Shown: positions 21,146 through 26,233 of the stretch, one piece after another | Numbering within the stretch: position 1 is the stretch's first letter | Layout of the letters: the number at the start of each line of letters is the position of its first letter | Assembly: GCA_013115125.1 (NCBI GenBank) | Contig: JABANN010000486.1 | Coordinates: 1-26,233, forward strand | From: Perkinsus olseni | Lineage: Eukaryota; Perkinsozoa; Perkinsida | Direction: 5' to 3' | Length of the DNA: 26,233 nucleotides | Translations under genes and position numbers: made by a program | The notes under the pieces: generated by a model | What the model was told of the DNA's origin: nothing | The model's input: the letters and a program-made list of their open reading frames with translations, nothing else | The model's database searches: none

Positions 21146-22262
21146 TCATGGGAGCGGAACACCTGCCGTTGATATACTACCGAGCTCGGCATGAGGAGCG
21201 GACTCAATAAATGACACTGCAGTACAATCTCGACTCACCGTGGGTGGAGATTGATAACCGTATCATCGATAGCGATTAACATCGCTCACAGACGAGTGGA
21301 GAATGACCAGACAAGTATAGTCACAGTTCCAGTATAGTCGCGTGTTGAAGGACTCAAATTATGAACGCTTATGGGGGCCCAAGCCTCACACCCACGACCC
21401 GTGCAACAGGGAATTGCCGGACCAAAGCGACTTCTTGAGTGATCCGAGTTTTGATAATCTAATAACTAAGATCGTGCTTTGCACTCGGAGAACCCATACA
21501 GGTCAGATAATGGGCTATAGCCTGAGCCTCTCACAGGCAATTTCGCTGCGAGAATTCCAGAGTGTGGTGATATAGGCTATAGCGAATTCGTTGCACTCTC
21601 GAATGCATCCACGGCGATAGCTCATTCACCGTGGTTACCGTGAAATTCTATGCGACTTTACAATTGGATCAGAGGAATACTTTTTCATTCTGTATGTCTC
21701 GCTCACCGCATCGGATAAGCAATCAGCGTAGACGCCATTCGCTCGTGCAACAAACTGGCTATCCATTGGTGTCCGTTTTGCGCCACACTCTGAATTCGTC
21801 CCTGGATTTTTACGAACAGGACTGAAGGGTATTGCACTGGCGAAAGTTTCAGTTCCAAACATACCCTACGATGAGGAAATTTACGAAAGATGATATATAA
21901 CCACGATGCATCCATCGTACGTTCTTCATGCTTCGTACTTCCGAAATTCGTACTACAAAGGACCAGGTTACGCGCGGATTCCTATTTGTCGAAGTCTCTT
22001 TACTCGAGAGGGATCCAGTCGATTGGTCGGTCTCTGTGGATTTTCGCTCATAAACGAGATAGCCTGGGAACTATCATCATCTCAAATTGAGTTACTAAAT
22101 GCCGTGGAGAATGAATCGAAACTCTGTAAGACACTGATACTGATAAGATCCTGGTGACCATTGTTCTTGTCGAGTCGTCATTGTCGACGAGTCGGAGATG
22201 CAGAAAAAAGGTACGAGAGGAACAAAGTGAGCAAAGGGACACTGTGAATAGTAGTTCTGGAG

Positions 22263-24362
22263 TTATTCGTCGGTCTTGGCACTCTTTGCGCGTCCCTGCG
22301 CAGCCTCTTCATTGTTCGTAGCTCTCCTCCTCTTGGCAAAGCTGAAAGCACATCACTCAAATACCACAAAGATAGTCTCGATAACGCGGTGACACCCTCT
22401 GAGATTATTTGTCCACGAGCAGCACATTCATACTCTACGCAGTGGTCTTATTTACTAATCAATGTGCGACACGAGAGGCATGAAATTTTCTTGCGAATCG
22501 CGACTAGCCTGAAGTGTGATTACCTCTTCGTAAAACTGAGCGGGTCTCGACCCTCATCCGCGGCCTCCACTGATGCCCTGAGTAACTAGGGAGGAGGCAC
22601 CGAATTTGTTTTTCCCCAGTAACATTCGCGTTCTTACCAGCTCTCCGTCCTCATCCAACCATCCTTTATCCCCATCTCTTAGATCTTCAATACTCAACAA
22701 TCGGTTAGGGCCCCAGCTGTCATCTCCGACTTCTTCAGGTCGGAAAGTGCCGACCCATTCCTGACAACCACCGCCTTCACAAAGCTGTAGCAGCGTCAGC
22801 CAGGCAAGAGAATCACGGTGACAGCTATTCAGTCGTGAAAGCCGAGCAGAAGTTTCAACGCGCCCAGCGGCTCCGTGGCAGCATCCCCGTCCGTGGACCT
22901 AATCGCTGCCTCCCCTTACAATAGAATCCCCGAGCATCTGGTGGTTAACCACCGCAACCTTGAGCTTCAGGAATTCGGGAGCTGCTTCTACTTCTGATAT
23001 GAAGGCCATTCATCGATCTCAATACGGAGGCGAATCGCCGTCCATCCCACCTTTCTTTCCTAAAACGTGTATGTAGACAGCGAGTGCCTCTTGGCCATCA
23101 AGATGGTCAGGGTGCCCTCCTGGATACACCGCAACCTTGAAGAAATGAAATAATTTGGTGATACTCGATGCAGCGGACATGCGCAGCACTCTGGCGCGCT
23201 GGGCCAAAGCATCTCACCTGTATTCGGTAGTTGCCTCTCCATGTCGGCTTGAATTTCACGTCTTCGCCTTTTTCAAAGCCGGTGACCTTTCCAATCCAAA
23301 TATCCTCATCATCGGGGTCCGCCGCAGCCAGAACCAGCTTCGAGTGATTCAGGTCCACGCGTGCCTTGATGACCTATACGAACCATAGTGAATAGGATAG
23401 GGAAATAGCCGAAAAGTGCAGAGAACTGCGTTCCAGGTGGTAGACTCTCTGCTACTTCAGACGAGAAGTCGATGGTACGCTAAATATAGACTCACTATGC
23501 TCCCTTCATCCGTGAAGAATACGAACTTCTTCGGCCGTAGCTCCTCGACGAGAAATTTATCCCAGCCGTGGGCTTGTGAATTCCGGAACGACTCGCAATA
23601 CCTTCGCTTTGTCTGGACAGGAGAGTGAGCCCTTCACTGGTTACGAGAGAAATGCAGCTCAGATCGTACACGGATACTGGTTTATAGGAAAGCGAGATGC
23701 TTACCAAAGGTTCGCTGGAGTCCCAGTGGTTCTCTAGGCTGACCTCATAACCAACGTTTTCGTAGACACCACGAGGATCAATTCCTGAGATGATATAAAC
23801 GTCGCACAGACAACAGCTATGAACGACGACCTGTACCATTCATAGGAACTCGCTGGAGGTAGAAGGCGAAGTTGTTTTCAACCTTCCCCATGGGGTAGAC
23901 CTTGAGCTGAACGACCAACGCCCACTACGGGGATAAGTTGACAGCCCGGGCCTCCATTACTCGATAATTGAACAGCTCGATCATTTCACTCGATGACTCC
24001 ACAAACTCTCCGACTTTGTACTTGGTTACATTATCGATGCGAAATTCGAGCTCAGACACTTTTGGATCGGCTGAAGAGCAACAAAATCATACTACTGTAC
24101 ATCTTCGCTAATTCCGGAAACAAAACGAAGCATCATTCCGAGCGAAGAGGGCTCCCCTGAATCTATCATGCAAACACCAAAGAAAGTGGGTTTTCAACGC
24201 TCCGGAAGGAGAAAGGAGGAAAAATTAAGAAATCGTCGAGCGGGAGTGAGCCATCTTACAAGGACTGATTAGCTGCTCCCACTCGGATACTTCGCTGCCG
24301 CTTTCAACTGCTGCGGTTGTGGTCGGTTCATCATTCGACTGCGGCTCGGCAGCGGCAGACAT
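22263..24362 (-). CDS. M2: complete tandem MATH-domain gene, 11 exons, 352 aa
   Basis: Best-preserved unit. Exons at 24362-24260, 24070-23961, 23906-23837, 23784-23705, 23612-23496, 23373-23218, 23135-23051, 22993-22920, 22760-22638, 22585-22524 and 22341-22263 join to 1059 nt in frame, with ten GT-AG introns of 52-189 nt. Residues 1-34 are a polar lead (MSAAAEPQSNDEP). MATH1 (about 38-168): LEFRIDNVTKYKVGE, LKVYPMGKVENNF, VSLENHWDSSEPL, AHGWDKFLVEELRP, IVIKARVDL. MATH2 (about 183-318): VTGFEKGEDVKFKPTW, VAVYPGGHPDH, EALAVYIHVL, LKLKVAVVNHQ, DDSWGPNRLLSIEDLRD, GWLDEDGEL, LRASVEA. The tail AKRRRATNN...GRAKSAK looks like a bipartite nuclear signal. The match to the MATH pattern (LLVYPKG, LSVYL, LVNQ, WG-F--L-DL-D, GYL-ND-L-I-AEV) is clear in both domains. 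There is no BTB, RING or protease domain, so it is a MATH-only binding protein. Cell location and partners are unknown. Confidence 0.88.
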
Positions 24363-25504
24363 TATGGCTGGCGACGAAGAGCTGCAGTGCAACTGCTACA
24401 CTAGGGCGCGTCTCAAACGAGATCTCTTTCACTCGCGGAGGTTCAAATTTCACTGAAGTCAAACGGTGATTGACAGCCGTCAATCATCGACATCGATCAA
24501 CAATACTATCCCGCTTCAGTGAGATACTAGGCATGAAGTCACACCAGTGTTGCTGTGATAGCCCTCAATGTTGCACAGGTTTCAGCAACTAATCCAACCA
24601 GCCAGCGGCTCCGTGTCGTTGAAGAACCACAAGCGCCTCGTGACAAGACTATGAAGGTTCATTCTTCGCCTCAGCATGTATCAACCGAGAAAATCCCTTG
24701 GATTGACAAACCTTTTAACACGAGCCACATAGACAGAAAAGCGGTCCACGGATCTCCGCAAGACCGCTCATACAGAATCGTCATTGCAGTCGACAGTGAC
24801 TGTAGCACGGCAACTGTGAGACTCATGAGACAACACAAGCTTGAATACTGCAAGACTGCCCACCCTGACGGTCTAAACCTCCGACGAGAAGCATGACACG
24901 TCCGGAATACACAGAGCGGAGAGGAATATCGCTGGGGCTGCTTTAGCCCAGCAGAGCCAACCAGGCAGTTCATGTCGCATCGGTGAGTTTATGCAGTCTC
25001 CCTGAATGAGTTTCTCCGATTTGAGGAAGCCTTCACGCGATCAGAGAGTCCTACACCGCTTTCTGTGCGGTGGAGCTGCTAGGGTGAGGCAAAAGCACAA
25101 CATGAAGAAAAGCCCCATCCATAGAGTAAGGACAGACCGCTTGCACCAGTAGGATTATCGCTCACCGTCAAAAAGTCTAGGGTTTTCAGACTCATTTCTC
25201 TTCTCATGCAATTCACACTGCCGTGGTTAGTGGCACAACGCTCCCGAAATAAAAAGCCTTGCTCACCGTCATTGTGCCACTATTCAGGGACCGATGGAAC
25301 TCTGTAGACAAGTAGCAGATAAAACGTAACAAGGGGGCGAGCCTGCCAACAACCAAACGGCTTGACGGGTTCGTTAGAATATATGAGGAGCTCTGCCATG
25401 TAAAGTCAATTCATCATTGAAGATGTAGCGGAAGTGAAGGAACAGAAGTTGAGAAGGAACAACCAATGGTAGTGCAAAGCGCTTGCAGTGGGAGTGCTTT
25501 GCGC
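24363..25504. other. Intergenic region between M1 and M2
   Basis: About 1.1 kb with no gene I can defend. A plus-strand frame of 113 codons at 24555-24896 is the longest; it has no known domain, no upstream splice context and runs against the strand of all other genes. The left end should hold the promoter and spliced-leader acceptor of M2. Confidence 0.4.
24467..24486. repeat. Perfect 8-bp inverted repeat with 4-nt loop, upstream of M2
   Basis: TGATTGAC-AGCC-GTCAATCA lies about 105 bp upstream of the M2 start codon. It could form a hairpin or bind a dimeric regulator. No second copy was seen upstream of M4 or M5. Confidence 0.45.
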
Positions 25505-26004
25505 TCAGCGTGCAAACCGTCCACTCTTGGTGGACCTCTCAGCATTCGACGCGCTTCTTTTTCTGTCGGACCTGGGAAACATACACAGCGAGCAAACCGT
25601 CTGGGCGGTTCGGGAACACAGCAGCCGGTCCGCGGCTTATTCAGGGCGTCCCATGAGCGCTTCAAATTGCACTAACAACGCACGCACGGGTTAACCGAGA
25701 GTCCCGTCCCACTATCCCACTCCCGTCCCGGGCACTATCAACTGACCCGTTGAAGGCAACCGGCCTCCCTACCTTATGGAAGCCAGTGGGTCTCGCCCTT
25801 CGTCTGCAGCTTTCACTGATGCTCGAAGTACCTTCATTCAAGTGAAGCGTGGATAAGTGAAATGAAGTGCGACCCCACCAGGGCTCCATTCCTGTCCAGC
25901 CACCCATTGTTCTTGCGCCTCAGATGTGCGATACTCACTAACCTGTTGGGACCCCAGCTGTCAACAGGCTTGCCGCCATCGGGCAGGAATGTGCCGATCC
26001 TGGT
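25505..26004 (-). CDS. M1: 3' exons of a tandem MATH-domain gene (5' part not seen)
   Basis: Three terminal exons in the standard frame and phase: exon 9 (26004-25879, IGTFLPDGGKPVDSWGPNRL, then LRRKNNGWLDRNGAL), exon 10 (25831-25773, LRASVKAADEGRDPL) and exon 11 (25571-25505, SDRKRSASNAERSTKSGRFA, stop TGA). Junctions are GT-AG. They form the C-terminal half of MATH2 plus the basic tail. No exon 8 (VVNH motif) is recognisable in the 229 bases to the window end, so intron 8 is longer than in M2-M6 or the upstream part is missing. Exon 10 is the same length as in M3, which it most resembles. No stop or frame break is visible in what remains. It may be the end of an intact gene continuing to the right. 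Confidence 0.72.
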
Positions 26005-26233
26005 CTGACGAGCATCGCTCCTCCCAAACGTCAATGACGGAAGATGTTGCACAGGAAAGAACTTCCATCATGGAAGCATGAATAGCCTATGCCGTTCCTC
26101 TCAGTTACCCGAGACTCTCCGGTGGAGAGGGAGCAAGACTTGAAAGTGCAAGTTCTCCAAATTGTAGAGATATCCCGACTGTTGTTGCGCAACTCGTTAT
26201 TGGCCATTGATGAATGATGACAGAGTAGTTGCG
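26005..26233. other. Window edge, probably intron 8 of M1
   Basis: No MATH exon recognised on the minus strand. If M1 is intact, this is the 3' part of its intron 8. Confidence 0.3.

Larger units (their letters stand above)
20554..22262. other. Intergenic region between M2 and M3
   Basis: About 1.7 kb with only short open frames (77 codons or less in its central part), none recognised. Its notable content is a spliced-leader match at 21087-21108 on the plus strand with a hairpin just after it. A small inverted repeat AGCGAT-TAAC-ATCGCT lies at 21271-21286. The left end may contain the lost first exon of M3 and the right end the 3' UTR of M2. Confidence 0.4.

Noticed and set aside
24555-24896. 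Plus-strand open frame of 113 codons between M1 and M2
   Set aside because: No recognised domain, no splice partners, and opposite strand to every supported gene. Not strong enough to annotate.
1-26233. tRNA, rRNA, CRISPR or riboswitch elements
   Set aside because: I looked for tRNA B-box-like GTTC-A patterns with cloverleaf arms, for regular repeat-spacer arrays and for conserved rRNA blocks, and saw none.
1-26233. Mobile element as the cause of the repeated units
   Set aside because: The repeats are multi-exon host-type genes with conserved introns. No reverse transcriptase, integrase, transposase or terminal repeats were recognised.
1-26233. Bacterial operon interpretation
   Set aside because: Conserved domains are repeatedly broken at GT-AG boundaries in matching phases in every unit, which requires splicing.

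Overview
The window looks like nuclear DNA of an intron-rich alveolate, most probably a perkinsid (Perkinsus-like) or a dinoflagellate relative. Two observations support this. Most genes are cut into about 11 small exons by GT-AG introns of roughly 40-340 nt. A 22-nt segment at 21087-21108 matches the dinoflagellate/perkinsid spliced leader at 21 of 22 positions, including the C reported in perkinsid variants. Nothing looks bacterial, and no rRNA, tRNA, CRISPR array or retroelement protein was recognised. The species is an inference.

The main content is a head-to-tail array of eight related units, all on the minus strand. They encode (or once encoded) proteins of about 350 residues with two tandem MATH (meprin and TRAF homology) domains and a short basic C-terminal tail that resembles a nuclear localisation signal. 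In gene order (right to left) they are: M1 25505-26004 (3' exons only), M2 22263-24362 (complete, 11 exons, 352 aa), M3 19185-20553 (decayed, lacks exons 3-4), M3b 15811-19020 (scattered relic), M4 12958-15203 (all 11 exons found, exon 9 damaged), M4b 11378-12487 (relic), M5 7508-10020 (complete, 11 exons, 353 aa) and M6 717-3047 (exons 2-11 clear, first exon uncertain). Splice sites, phases and exon sizes are nearly identical between units. The four introns inside the first MATH domain have the same positions and phases as the four inside the second, so a single-MATH gene was probably duplicated internally before the whole gene was amplified. M5/M6 and M2/M3/M4 form two sequence subfamilies.

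Two intronless genes interrupt the array, also on the minus strand. One (4751-6139) encodes a chain of six diverged ubiquitin-like domains whose last repeat ends LRLRGS instead of LRLRGG. The other (16899-18053) is a single-pass membrane protein with an LEA-2/DUF3712-like outer domain. It is more A/T-rich than its surroundings and lies between two groups of exon relics of M3b, as if it had landed inside a MATH gene.

MATH domains are protein-binding folds, often in ubiquitin-pathway adaptors (SPOP, USP7). A MATH-only array next to a ubiquitin-like polyprotein suggests a fast-evolving set of recognition proteins, but that function is inferred. The remaining intervals (1-716, 3048-4750, 6206-7507, 10021-11377, 16117-16898, 20554-22262, 24363-25504) hold no gene I can defend beyond the small items listed.
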